Shown here: piece after piece, positions 18,355-26,595 of the stretch | Numbering within the stretch: the stretch's first letter is position 1 | Layout: the number at the start of each line of letters is the position of its first letter | Assembly: GCF_020687685.1 (NCBI RefSeq) | Contig: NZ_JAJEWM010000001.1 | Span: 558,001 to 622,000 of the forward strand | Source: Tessaracoccus sp. OS52 | GTDB lineage: Bacteria > Actinomycetota > Actinomycetes > Propionibacteriales > Propionibacteriaceae | Direction of reading: 5' to 3' | DNA: 64,000 nt | The notes under the pieces: model-generated | Seen by the model: the letters and a program-made list of their open reading frames with translations, nothing else | The model's database searches: none | Told to the model about the DNA's origin: nothing | Program-made: the position numbers and the translations under genes

Positions 18355-19555
18355 TGGTTCCCGCCTGCTCACGGGCCCCGACGTCGAGTCCCTGCTGCGC
18401 GCCGCCGTGGAGCACGCCGGCGGAGTGATGTTGTCGTGGTCCCTGGACCACGTGGACACGAACCCCGAGCACTCCACGACGGCCACATATCTGGCGCAGG
18501 TGCGGTGGCCCTACGGCGAGCGCAGCGAACTGCTGGGAGTGAGCGCCCGCTCGGGGGAACTGGTGGAGTCCGACGCGAACGCGGAGATCTTCGCCGACGG
18601 CAACCGCGAGGTGGCCGTGTGGATCTACCCCAACGACCCGGACCTCCCCGGCCTGCCGCGCGCGGCCTACCCCGACCAGCTCGCCGCCCTCCTCAATGCC
18701 GGCAACACCCTTGGCAGGCCGGTGACCGCGGAACAGCTCAACCTCACGATGATCGGCTACCGGCCACGTCGTCGGGCGGTGGTGAAGCTCGTTGTCAACG
18801 ACCCGCGCGAGGTCTTCTACATCAAGGTGCTGCGGCCCAAGCTGTTCGCCGACGTCCTTGGCAAGCACCTGATGCTGCGAGAAGCAGGCGTGCCGGCACC
18901 GGAGGTCGCGCTGCACACCCCGGACAACCTCATGATGCTGCGTGAGCTCCCGGGCCGCGGCCTGGCCAAGGCCATCTTCGAGCCCGGCGATCCCTGCACC
19001 GCCGAGCAACTGATCGCGGTTCTGGACGCCATGCCGCAATCGGTGGCGGCGCTGGAGCGCAGACCGCCGTGGTCGGATGCCGTGGCGCACTATGCGGCGA
19101 TGGTGACCGCCGCGCTCCCGGAGGTGGGTCCGGACCTGGAGTGGGCCAGCGCAGCCATCACATCCGGACTCGCCGAGTACCCACTGGGGAACGAGCCCAC
19201 GCACGGCGACTTCCACGAGGGCCAGATCCGGGTTGCGGACGGAGACGTGGTGGGCATCCTCGACGTGGACACCATCGGTCCGGGCCGGCGTGCCGACGAC
19301 CTGGCCTGCCTGATCGCGCACCTGTCCACCATCCAGCGGATGAACCCGGAGCAGGCTGCGAAGGTCCGGGACCTGCTGGCCCGCTGGGTGCCGGTCTTCG
19401 ACGAGCGCGTGGACCCCGTGGAACTGCGCCTCCGGGCCGCTGCGGTGGTGATCAGCCTGGCCACCGGGCCGTACCGGGGCCAGGAACCCAACTGGCAGGA
19501 GACCACCCGGCAGATGGTCCGTTCCGCTCTGGCGCTCGTCCGGCAGGTGGCCTGA
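18347..19555 (+). CDS. Aminoglycoside phosphotransferase (APH)-like kinase
   Basis: The C-terminal half carries the APH and choline-kinase catalytic loop HGDFHEGQ (H286, D288) and a metal-binding DVD (D306-D308) in place of the usual DFD. An N-terminal lobe has VVKLVV with a Lys that could bind ATP. The 402 residues are long for the family because of about 100 N-terminal residues of unknown fold. The natural substrate cannot be told; a small hydroxyl metabolite is likelier than an antibiotic. ATG at 18347 follows GGGAGG and overlaps the CorC-type gene, so they are coupled. Confidence 0.75.
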   Translation: MDDGSRLLTGPDVESLLRAAVEHAGGVMLSWSLDHVDTNPEHSTTATYLAQVRWPYGERSELLGVSARSGELVESDANAEIFADGNREVAVWIYPNDPDLPGLPRAAYPDQLAALLNAGNTLGRPVTAEQLNLTMIGYRPRRRAVVKLVVNDPREVFYIKVLRPKLFADVLGKHLMLREAGVPAPEVALHTPDNLMMLRELPGRGLAKAIFEPGDPCTAEQLIAVLDAMPQSVAALERRPPWSDAVAHYAAMVTAALPEVGPDLEWASAAITSGLAEYPLGNEPTHGDFHEGQIRVADGDVVGILDVDTIGPGRRADDLACLIAHLSTIQRMNPEQAAKVRDLLARWVPVFDERVDPVELRLRAAAVVISLATGPYRGQEPNWQETTRQMVRSALALVRQVA

Positions 19556-19575
19556 AGGACCGCGACTGAGCGAGG

Positions 19576-19600
19576 TTGCAGGTCTGTAACGATTGCAGGT
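19576..19600 (+). promoter_or_regulatory. Direct repeat TTGCAGGT upstream of the nucleoside operon
   Basis: TTGCAGGT occurs at 19576-19583 and 19593-19600, a 17-base period. The second copy could also act as a -35 (TTGCAG) for TAGCCC at 19617-19622. A regulator binding two sites on nearly the same helix face is possible; both readings are inference. Confidence 0.35.
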
Positions 19601-19670
19601 TTCACATGCGGCTCCGTAGCCCGTAGCGATATCTTCGGGTTGCCCAATCAGCCTCAGGAGGATCACCGAA

Positions 19671-20846
19671 GTGAAGAAGTCCCTGCTCAAACTCGCGGCC
19701 ATCGTCGGCGCGAGTGCCCTTGCCCTCAGCGGCTGCGCCGAGGCGCCCCCGACGGATGCCACCACCGCACCCTCCCAGTCTGCGGAGGACACTGCTTCGG
19801 AGACCTCTCCTGAGGAGACCACGTCCGAGGAGCCCACCACGGACGACTCGGCGTCGGAGACGGCCGGTGCCGTCGACTTCAAGGCTTGCATGGTGTCGGA
19901 CTCGGGCGGCTTCGACGACAAGTCGTTCAACGAGACCGCTTACAACGGCCTGCTGATGGCCAAGGACCAGCTCGGCATCGAGACCGGTGAGATCGAGTCC
20001 ACCGTCGAGTCCGACTTCGCTCCCAACGTGCAGGCCATGATCGACGCCAACTGTGACATCGTCGTCACCGTTGGCTTCCTCCTCGCAGGGGCCACCGAGG
20101 CCGCGGCCAAGCAGAACCCGGAAGTGGACTTCGCGATCGTCGACTTCGGGTCCTTCGAGGGCGTCGACAACGCCAAGGGCCTCGTCTTCAACACTGCGGA
20201 GTCGTCGTTCCTCGGGGGCTACCTCGCTGCTGGCATGACCAAGACCGGCACCGTCGGGACCTTCGGCGGCGCCAAGATCCCCACCGTGACCATCTTCATG
20301 GACGGCTTCGCCCAGGGCGTGGACCACTACAACGAGACCAAGGGCACCGATGTGAAGGTCATCGGCTGGAACCCGGAGGCCCAGGACGGCCAGTTCGTCC
20401 CCGGTGATGACCCGTTCCAGAACATCGACGGTGGCAAGAACACCGCCGAGACCCTCATCGCCCAGGGTGCCGACATCATCCTCCCGGTGGCGGGTCCTGC
20501 CGGTCTCGGCGGCCTCCAGGCGGCCCAGGCCTCCGGTGGCCAGGTCAACGCCATCTGGGTGGACACCGACGGCTGCGTCTCTGCGGAGGAGTACTGCTCG
20601 TCCATCATCACCTCGATCTACAAGGGCATGGACGTCGCGGTCTTCGAGGCCATCAAGGCTTCCATGGACGGCGAGTTCAGCTCTGACCCGTTCGTCGGGA
20701 CGCTTGAGAACGAGGCCACCGGCCTGTCGCCGTTCAACGAGTTCGAGGAGGAGGTGCCGGCCGAGCTGAAGTCCGAACTGGAGCAGCTGAAGGCAGACAT
20801 CATCGCCGGCGACATCACGATCACCTCGACGGCGCAGCCCAAGTGA
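19671..20846 (+). CDS. BMP family lipoprotein, nucleoside-binding component of an ABC importer
   Basis: A secreted, lipid-anchored substrate-binding protein of 391 residues. The lipobox LALSGC places the modified cysteine at residue 22. A Thr/Ser/Glu-rich linker (about 28-66) leads to a Bmp/PnrA domain with DSGGFDDKSFN, the family's signature. Purine nucleosides are the known ligands of PnrA-type proteins. GTG start with AGGAGG. It heads a run of ABC ATPase, two permeases, cytidine deaminase and adenosine deaminase, which supports nucleoside uptake. A strong hairpin after the stop likely limits downstream transcription. Confidence 0.93.
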   Translation: MKKSLLKLAAIVGASALALSGCAEAPPTDATTAPSQSAEDTASETSPEETTSEEPTTDDSASETAGAVDFKACMVSDSGGFDDKSFNETAYNGLLMAKDQLGIETGEIESTVESDFAPNVQAMIDANCDIVVTVGFLLAGATEAAAKQNPEVDFAIVDFGSFEGVDNAKGLVFNTAESSFLGGYLAAGMTKTGTVGTFGGAKIPTVTIFMDGFAQGVDHYNETKGTDVKVIGWNPEAQDGQFVPGDDPFQNIDGGKNTAETLIAQGADIILPVAGPAGLGGLQAAQASGGQVNAIWVDTDGCVSAEEYCSSIITSIYKGMDVAVFEAIKASMDGEFSSDPFVGTLENEATGLSPFNEFEEEVPAELKSELEQLKADIIAGDITITSTAQPK

Positions 20847-20886
20847 GCTGAGTGATCCAACGTGGGCTCGGCCTGAGCCCTCGCCA

Positions 20887-20921
20887 GGGCCTGATCGGGA
20901 GCGGCGCTCCCGATCAGGCCC
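20887..20921 (+). terminator. Perfect 16-base hairpin between binding-protein and ABC genes
   Basis: Arms 20887-20902 and 20906-20921 are exact inverted complements around a three-base GGC loop. Only CTTC follows, so it is probably a partial terminator or RNA-stabilising element that lets the binding protein be made in excess of the transporter. Confidence 0.7.
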
Positions 20922-21006
20922 CTTCAACGTGGAGGCCCCAGCGCTTCTGCTTCAATGTCTGAAAGAACCCGATGCGGCCAGCGGCGGCCCTTACCCAGGA
21001 GCTGAT

Positions 21007-22539
21007 GTGACCACCACAGTGTCCGAATCAGAGGTGCTACACCTCAGCGGCATCACGAAGCGATTCGGCTCCCTGACCGCCAACGACGCCATCACTGTGG
21101 ACCTGGTGCCCGGGCGCATCCACTGCCTGCTCGGCGAGAACGGCGCCGGCAAGTCCACGCTCATGAACATCCTCTACGGCCTGTTGGAGGCCGACGAGGG
21201 CACCATCTCCATCGGTGAGCGTGAACTCCACCTCACGAGCTCGAAGAAGGCGATGGCAGCCGGCATCGGGATGGTGCACCAGCACTTCATGCTGATCCCG
21301 GTCTTCACCGTGGCCGAGAACCTCGTGCTTGGTCGCGAACCTGGCCGGCTCGGACTGCTGGACCTCGACCAGGCACGCCAGAAGGTCCGCGAGCTGTCCG
21401 ACCGCTACCGCCTGGACGTGGATCCGGACGCCCTCGTGGAGAACCTCCCGGTAGGCATCCAGCAGCGGGTGGAGATCCTCAAGGCGTTGGCCAACGACGC
21501 ACGCTACCTGGTCTTCGACGAGCCCACCGCGGTATTGACGCCCCAGGAGATCGACGAACTCATGGACATCATGAGGGCACTGCGCGACGAGGGACGGGCG
21601 ATCTGCTTCATCACCCACAAGCTCCGCGAGGTGCTCGCCGTCGCCGACGACATCACGGTCATCCGGCGGGGCAAGGTGGTGGGGCGGGCCGAGCCCACCG
21701 CCACGGAGTCGGAGCTGGCGGAGATGATGGTGGGCAGAGCCGTGAACCTGCAGGTGGAGAAGGCGCCGGCAAAGACGTCGGCGGACCGCCTGGTGCTGAC
21801 GGACTTCACCGTCGCTGACGCCGGCGGAGCGGTCGTCGTGGACGGCCTGGACCTCACCGTCCGGGGCGGAGAGGTGGTCTGTGTGGCGGGTGTCCAGGGC
21901 AACGGCCAGAGTGAACTCGCCGCCGCCCTCCTCGGCACGCTGCCGGTGATCAAGGGGTCTGCTTTCCTGGACGGCGTCGACATCACGCACGCGGTTCCTC
22001 GCAAGACCATCGCGGCCGGAATGGGGTTCGTTCCCGAGGACAGGCAGCGTGACGGTTTCGTGGGTGACTTCACGATCGCCGAGAACCTCGTCCTGAACCG
22101 TCCGTCGGAGTTCGCCCAGGCGGGCAACCTCCAACTCGGCAGGATCCAGGACAACGCCAAGGAACGGCTGGTCGAGTTCGACATCCGGGCTTCCGGCGAG
22201 TCCCAGCCCGTGAAGTCGCTGTCAGGCGGCAACCAGCAGAAGGTGGTGCTGGCCCGCGAACTGTCGCGACCGCTGAGCCTGCTGGTGGCGAACCAGCCGA
22301 CCCGCGGCGTCGACGTCGGAGCCATCGAGTTCCTCCACAAGCGCATCATCCAGGAGCGCGACCGCGGGACGGCCGTCCTGATCATCTCCACCGAACTGGA
22401 CGAGGTGGAGTCCCTCGCGGACCGGATAGCCGTGATGTATCGGGGCAGGATCGTCGGGGTGGTGCCCCCGGACACCCCCCGCGAGGTGCTGGGCCTGATG
22501 ATGGCGGGTATCGAGCAGAAGGAGGCCTCGGATGTCTGA
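21007..22539 (+). CDS. Sugar/nucleoside-type ABC transporter ATPase with two ATP-binding domains
   Basis: A duplicated ATPase of 510 residues, as in the CUT2 ribose and nucleoside importers. Domain 1 has an intact Walker A (GENGAGKST) and FDEPTAVLTP but a degenerate signature (LPVGIQQRVEI). Domain 2 has an altered Walker A (GVQGNGQSE) and NQPTRGVD with a good signature (LSGGNQQKVVLA). This asymmetry is usual for the family, leaving one competent site. The GTG at 21007 has AGGAG five bases upstream. Its end overlaps the first permease by eight bases. Confidence 0.93.
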   Translation: MTTTVSESEVLHLSGITKRFGSLTANDAITVDLVPGRIHCLLGENGAGKSTLMNILYGLLEADEGTISIGERELHLTSSKKAMAAGIGMVHQHFMLIPVFTVAENLVLGREPGRLGLLDLDQARQKVRELSDRYRLDVDPDALVENLPVGIQQRVEILKALANDARYLVFDEPTAVLTPQEIDELMDIMRALRDEGRAICFITHKLREVLAVADDITVIRRGKVVGRAEPTATESELAEMMVGRAVNLQVEKAPAKTSADRLVLTDFTVADAGGAVVVDGLDLTVRGGEVVCVAGVQGNGQSELAAALLGTLPVIKGSAFLDGVDITHAVPRKTIAAGMGFVPEDRQRDGFVGDFTIAENLVLNRPSEFAQAGNLQLGRIQDNAKERLVEFDIRASGESQPVKSLSGGNQQKVVLARELSRPLSLLVANQPTRGVDVGAIEFLHKRIIQERDRGTAVLIISTELDEVESLADRIAVMYRGRIVGVVPPDTPREVLGLMMAGIEQKEASDV

Positions 22540-23746
22540 GGAGAGCGCGGCCGAGAAGGTCGTGACACCCGCGTCCGTGGCCGCGCCCAGGTCCCGCTGG
22601 TGGACGGGTGTGGTGGTCACGGCAATCGCCCTCGTGCTGGCGTTCGTCGTCGGTGCCGTCGTCATGGTGCTCGCCGACCCCGACGTCGTGGGGAAGTTCG
22701 CCTACTTCTTCAGCAGGCCCGGCGACGCACTGTCGGCCTCCTGGGACAAGATCACCCTCGCCTACGGCGCCCTCCTGCGCGGTTCCCTCGGCTCGTGGGT
22801 GGCGATCACCGAAACGACGGCGCAGGCCACCCCCCTGATCTGCGCCGGGCTCGGCGTGGCGTTGGCCTTCCGGGCGGGCCTGTTCAACATCGGAGGTCAG
22901 GGGCAGGCGATCTGGGGAGCCATCGTTGGCGCCTGGATCGGCTTCAGCGTCACCGGCCTTCCGATGATCCTCCACATTCCGCTGGCGCTCATCTGCGCGA
23001 TGGTCTTCGGAGCGATCTGGGGAGGAATCGCCGGTTTCCTCAAGGCAAAGGCCGGCGCCCACGAGGTCATCACGACCATCATGCTGAACCACATCGCCTC
23101 CACGATGCTGAGCTACCTGCTCATCACCTCCATGTTCCAGATGCCCGGGCGCACTGACCCGATCTCGCCCGTCATCGAGTGGACCGCCACGCTTCCGCGC
23201 ATCGCCGGTACCCGTCTCCACCTCGGCTTCCTGCTCGCGCTCCTGGCAGCCGTGGCGGTCTGGTGGTTGCTGGAGCGCACCACCCTGGGCTTCCAGATCC
23301 GGGCGGTCGGCCACAATCCGTACGCGGCGGGAACTGCGGGCATGAGCGTGGCGCGCGTGACCATCGTCGCGATGGCGATCGCCGGCGGCCTGGCCGGCCT
23401 CGCAGGCGCGCAGATGGTGATGGCGCCAACACTGCTGACCAGCTTCCCGCCGCAGCTCTCCGCGGGGATCGTGGGGGGCGTGGGCTTCGACGCCATCACC
23501 GTTGCGCTGTTGGGACGCTCGCGCCCGCTCGGCGTGGTGGTTGCCGGCCTGTTGTTCGGTGCGATGAAGGCCGGGGGTCTGACGATGAGTGCCGAGGCGC
23601 AGACGCCGTCGGAGCTCACGAGCCTCATCCAGGCGTTGATCGTGCTCTTTGTCGCGGCACCCAAGTTCGTGACGTGGCTGGTGCCCGCCCTGAGGGAGCG
23701 TCGCGCGCCCCGGGTGAGCAGGAACAAGAAGGCGGTGGCCGCATGA
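22532..23746 (+). CDS. ABC transporter permease, nucleoside uptake
   Basis: A BPD_transp_2-type permease of 404 residues with about nine membrane helices and the cytoplasmic-loop signature around GHNPYAAGTAGMSV that contacts the ATPase. The long C-terminal tail is basic (RNKKAVAA). The ATG overlaps the ATPase stop, and the stop overlaps the next ATG as ATGA. Paired with the following permease it forms the heterodimeric channel seen in NupABC-like systems. Confidence 0.92.
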   Translation: MSEESAAEKVVTPASVAAPRSRWWTGVVVTAIALVLAFVVGAVVMVLADPDVVGKFAYFFSRPGDALSASWDKITLAYGALLRGSLGSWVAITETTAQATPLICAGLGVALAFRAGLFNIGGQGQAIWGAIVGAWIGFSVTGLPMILHIPLALICAMVFGAIWGGIAGFLKAKAGAHEVITTIMLNHIASTMLSYLLITSMFQMPGRTDPISPVIEWTATLPRIAGTRLHLGFLLALLAAVAVWWLLERTTLGFQIRAVGHNPYAAGTAGMSVARVTIVAMAIAGGLAGLAGAQMVMAPTLLTSFPPQLSAGIVGGVGFDAITVALLGRSRPLGVVVAGLLFGAMKAGGLTMSAEAQTPSELTSLIQALIVLFVAAPKFVTWLVPALRERRAPRVSRNKKAVAA

Positions 23747-25035
23747 CTGCCATTATCGAGACCCCTGCGATCCCGGTCGGCCCGGTGGCCGTCGAGGCGC
23801 CCGAGGACCGGATCCAGCGCATCTCGACTGGCTCACTGCTCGTGGTGGTCGGAGTGCTCCTCGCGTGGGCTACCACCAGCGCCCGTGGCGAGGCCCGGAT
23901 CGCGCTGTCCGACGCCTTCGACGCCGTTCAGCTACCGGTCATCACGCTCCCTGGCATGGTCACCGTCGGCGTGTGTGCGGTTCTGGTGCTCGTAGCCGGC
24001 GTCGCCTACCTGCTGAACCGGCCGGTCGGGCGGGCGCGGACCATCATGGGCGTGGTGGCCGGCGTGGCCGTCCTGCTCGGCTTCGTCACCTGGGTGGCGG
24101 CCGGCAGCACGCTGCCCTTCACGCTGACCAACCAGCTGCGCGGGACCCTCGCCGTCGCCACGCCGCTGGTGCTCGGCGCCCTGTGTGGCGTCTTCTCGGA
24201 GCGGGCGGGCGTGGTCAACGTCGCGATCGAGGGCCAGTTCCTGACTGCGGCCTTCGCGGCGGGCATCACCGGCTCCCTCACCGGGTCCCTGCTTGCTGGC
24301 CTGTTCGCGGGCGTCCTCGCAGGGGTCGCGATGGCGGGGGTGCTCGCGCTGTTCGCGCTGAAGTACCTCATGGACCACGTGATCCTGGGCGTCGTCATCA
24401 ACCTCCTGGCGTCGGGACTGACCGGCTTCCTGTTCAAGCAGCTCGTGCAGTCCGACACCTCGCGTTACAACGCGGTGCCGATCATGCCCCGGATCCCCAT
24501 CCCGGTGTTGAAGGACATCCCGTTCCTCGGGCCCATCCTGTTCAACCAGACCGCGTTGGCCTACCTGGCCATCATCGCCGTCCCCATCGCCTGGTTCCTG
24601 CTGTTCCGCACCAAGTGGGGACTGCGGGTCCGTGCAGTCGGCGAGCACCCCCACGCCGCCGACACTGTGGGCATCAACGTGGTGTGGACGAAGACGGCCT
24701 CGGTCCTGCTCGGTGGCGTGATGGCCGGCCTGGGCGGTGCCTACTTCACGATCGGCTCCACCGGCTCCTTCCGGCCCGACCTCACCGTCGGCAACGGGTT
24801 CATCGCCCTGGCGGCCCTGATCATGGGCCGCTGGCACCCTGTGCTGGCTGCGTTCATGGCGCTGTTCTTCGGTTTCGTGACGCAGCTGGGCCAGACGCTC
24901 AACCCGCTCGGCAGCCCGATCGACAGCTCGTTCCTGCTCATGCTGCCCTATGTGGCAACCATCATCGCCGTGGCCGGACTCGTGGGACGCGTCCGGGCGC
25001 CGGCGGCCGACGGTCAACCCTTCATCAAGTCATGA
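23743..25035 (+). CDS. ABC transporter permease, nucleoside uptake (second subunit)
   Basis: The 430-residue second permease has about ten hydrophobic segments, GVFSERAGVVNVAIEGQF near residue 155, and GEHPHAADTVGINV, the counterpart of the ATPase-contact loop in the first permease. Start is the ATG at 23743 in an ATGA overlap; the longer open frame lies inside the first permease in another frame. The stop overlaps the cytidine deaminase start by four bases. Confidence 0.92.
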   Translation: MTAIIETPAIPVGPVAVEAPEDRIQRISTGSLLVVVGVLLAWATTSARGEARIALSDAFDAVQLPVITLPGMVTVGVCAVLVLVAGVAYLLNRPVGRARTIMGVVAGVAVLLGFVTWVAAGSTLPFTLTNQLRGTLAVATPLVLGALCGVFSERAGVVNVAIEGQFLTAAFAAGITGSLTGSLLAGLFAGVLAGVAMAGVLALFALKYLMDHVILGVVINLLASGLTGFLFKQLVQSDTSRYNAVPIMPRIPIPVLKDIPFLGPILFNQTALAYLAIIAVPIAWFLLFRTKWGLRVRAVGEHPHAADTVGINVVWTKTASVLLGGVMAGLGGAYFTIGSTGSFRPDLTVGNGFIALAALIMGRWHPVLAAFMALFFGFVTQLGQTLNPLGSPIDSSFLLMLPYVATIIAVAGLVGRVRAPAADGQPFIKS

Positions 25036-25475
25036 CTGGGGACAGCACGATGGAAGTGGACTGGGACGCCCTGCGCGCCACCGCCGTCGAGGCGTCGGGG
25101 CACGCGTACGTGCCGTACTCCGACTATCCGGTGGGAGCGGCGGCGATGGTTGACGACGGCCGCGTGGTCTCGGGCTGCAACGTGGAGAACGCCAGCTACG
25201 GCGTGACGCTGTGCGCCGAGTGCGGACTGGTCTCCGCGCTGGCGCTGAGCGGCGGCGGCAGGCTTGTCGCCTTCACCTGCGTCGACGGCCGCGGTGAGGT
25301 GCTGATGCCGTGCGGGCGGTGCCGGCAACTGCTCTACGAGTTCGGCGGCCCGGAACTGGTGATGGAAACCCCCGCCGGGATCCGGACCCTGGATGAAGTG
25401 CTGCCGCAGGCTTTCGGTCCGCAGAACCTCCAGGAGAGACCTCCCAGCACCGGTAGCGTTGCACCAACCGCCTGA
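25032..25475 (+). CDS. cdd: Cytidine deaminase
   Basis: Hydrolytically deaminates cytidine and deoxycytidine to uridine forms. The 147 residues carry C61-A-E63 and P-C94-G-R-C97, giving three zinc cysteines and the proton-shuttle glutamate of the tetrameric class. The CNVENASYG substrate loop is intact. ATG at 25032 overlaps the permease stop; an ATG at 25050 with a G-rich upstream is an alternative that removes six residues. Its place directly behind the importer implies that imported pyrimidine nucleosides are the substrate. Confidence 0.95.
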   Translation: MTGDSTMEVDWDALRATAVEASGHAYVPYSDYPVGAAAMVDDGRVVSGCNVENASYGVTLCAECGLVSALALSGGGRLVAFTCVDGRGEVLMPCGRCRQLLYEFGGPELVMETPAGIRTLDEVLPQAFGPQNLQERPPSTGSVAPTA

Positions 25476-25485
25476 AGGAGTACCA

Positions 25486-26574
25486 ATGCTGAGCGTCGAA
25501 GACCTGCGCGGACTGCCAAAGGTGGCGTTGCACGACCACCTCGACGGCGGACTGCGCCCCGAGACCGTCATCGAACACTGCACGGAGAACGGGCACGACC
25601 TGCCCACCACGAACCCCGACGAGCTGCGCCGCTGGTTCTTCGAAGCCGCCGACTCGGGCACGCTGGTGCGGTACCTGGAGACCTTCGAGCACACCGTCGC
25701 CGCCATGCAGACCGCGGCCCAGATCAGGCGGGTGGCGCACGAGTTCGCCGTGGACCAGGCGCTGGACGGGGTGGTCTATGCCGAGGCTCGCTACGCGCCC
25801 GAGCAACATCTGGGTCGGGGTCTGACGCTCAGGGAGGTGGTGGAGGCGGTCCGGGACGGTCTCGACTCCGGGATGGCGGAGGCTGAGGCCACCGGACACG
25901 CCATCGTGGTCCAGCAGATCGTCACGTCGATGCGCCACGGGGACCCGACGCTCGAGATCGCCCGGTTGGCCGTCGAGTACCGCGACCAGGGCGTGTGCGG
26001 CTTCGACATCGCCGGCGCCGAAGACGGCTTCCCGCCGGCGCGGTTCAGGGAGGCGTTCGACTTCCTCCGAAGCGAGTGCGTGTTCTACACCGTCCACGCC
26101 GGCGAGGCCGCTGGACCCGAATCGATGCACGAGGCGATCGCGGTGTGCGGTGCCAACCGGATCGGCCACGGCGTCAGGATCATCGAGGACATCACCCGGG
26201 ACGAGCGGGGGAAGGTCAAGCTCGGGAGGCTCGCATCCTACGTCCGGGACGCGCAGATCCCGCTGGAGGTGGCGCCTTCGTCGAATCTCCAGACCGGGAT
26301 CGCGGACAGCATCGCCGAGCACCCGGTTGCTCTGTTGTGGAGCCTGGGCTTCAACGTCACGATCAACTGCGACAACCGGCTCCAGAGCGGCACCACCATG
26401 AGCCGCGAGTTCGGCAGGCTGGTCTCCGACCTGGGATGGGGTATCGACGACGTCGAACGGGCCACCACCAACGCGATGGCTGCCGCGTTCCTGCCCCACG
26501 ATCAGCGGCTCGCCCTAATCCACGGGATCATCAAGCCCTCCTACACGGCGTTCCGTGCAGGCTGGGATTCATGA
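25486..26574 (+). CDS. add: Adenosine deaminase
   Basis: Converts adenosine and deoxyadenosine to inosine forms for salvage. The 362-residue TIM-barrel protein has the metal-binding HDHLDGG (H16, H18), then HAGEA, GHGVRI, VAPSSN and DNRLQSGT. ATG at 25486 follows GAAGGAG at a good distance; 10 bases separate it from the cdd stop. It is the last gene of the uptake and salvage operon; a leaderless promoter for the next gene lies 9 bases after its stop. Confidence 0.95.
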   Translation: MLSVEDLRGLPKVALHDHLDGGLRPETVIEHCTENGHDLPTTNPDELRRWFFEAADSGTLVRYLETFEHTVAAMQTAAQIRRVAHEFAVDQALDGVVYAEARYAPEQHLGRGLTLREVVEAVRDGLDSGMAEAEATGHAIVVQQIVTSMRHGDPTLEIARLAVEYRDQGVCGFDIAGAEDGFPPARFREAFDFLRSECVFYTVHAGEAAGPESMHEAIAVCGANRIGHGVRIIEDITRDERGKVKLGRLASYVRDAQIPLEVAPSSNLQTGIADSIAEHPVALLWSLGFNVTINCDNRLQSGTTMSREFGRLVSDLGWGIDDVERATTNAMAAAFLPHDQRLALIHGIIKPSYTAFRAGWDS

Positions 26575-26582
26575 GCGCCCGC

Positions 26583-26588
26583 TAGCAT
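26583..26588 (+). promoter_or_regulatory. Leaderless -10 of the RNase HI gene
   Basis: TAGCAT ends seven bases before the GTG at 26596, within the 21-base gap after add. No ribosome site is present. Confidence 0.6.
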
Positions 26589-26595
26589 CTCACCC

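Noticed and set aside
16753-18486. Long antisense open frame over purU and the CorC-type gene
   Set aside because: The sense-strand genes have complete family motifs; the antisense product is a His/Arg/Gln-rich shadow.
18347-19555. Aminoglycoside resistance gene
   Set aside because: Only the generic kinase loop is shared; the chain is longer than resistance enzymes and is coupled to a housekeeping gene.
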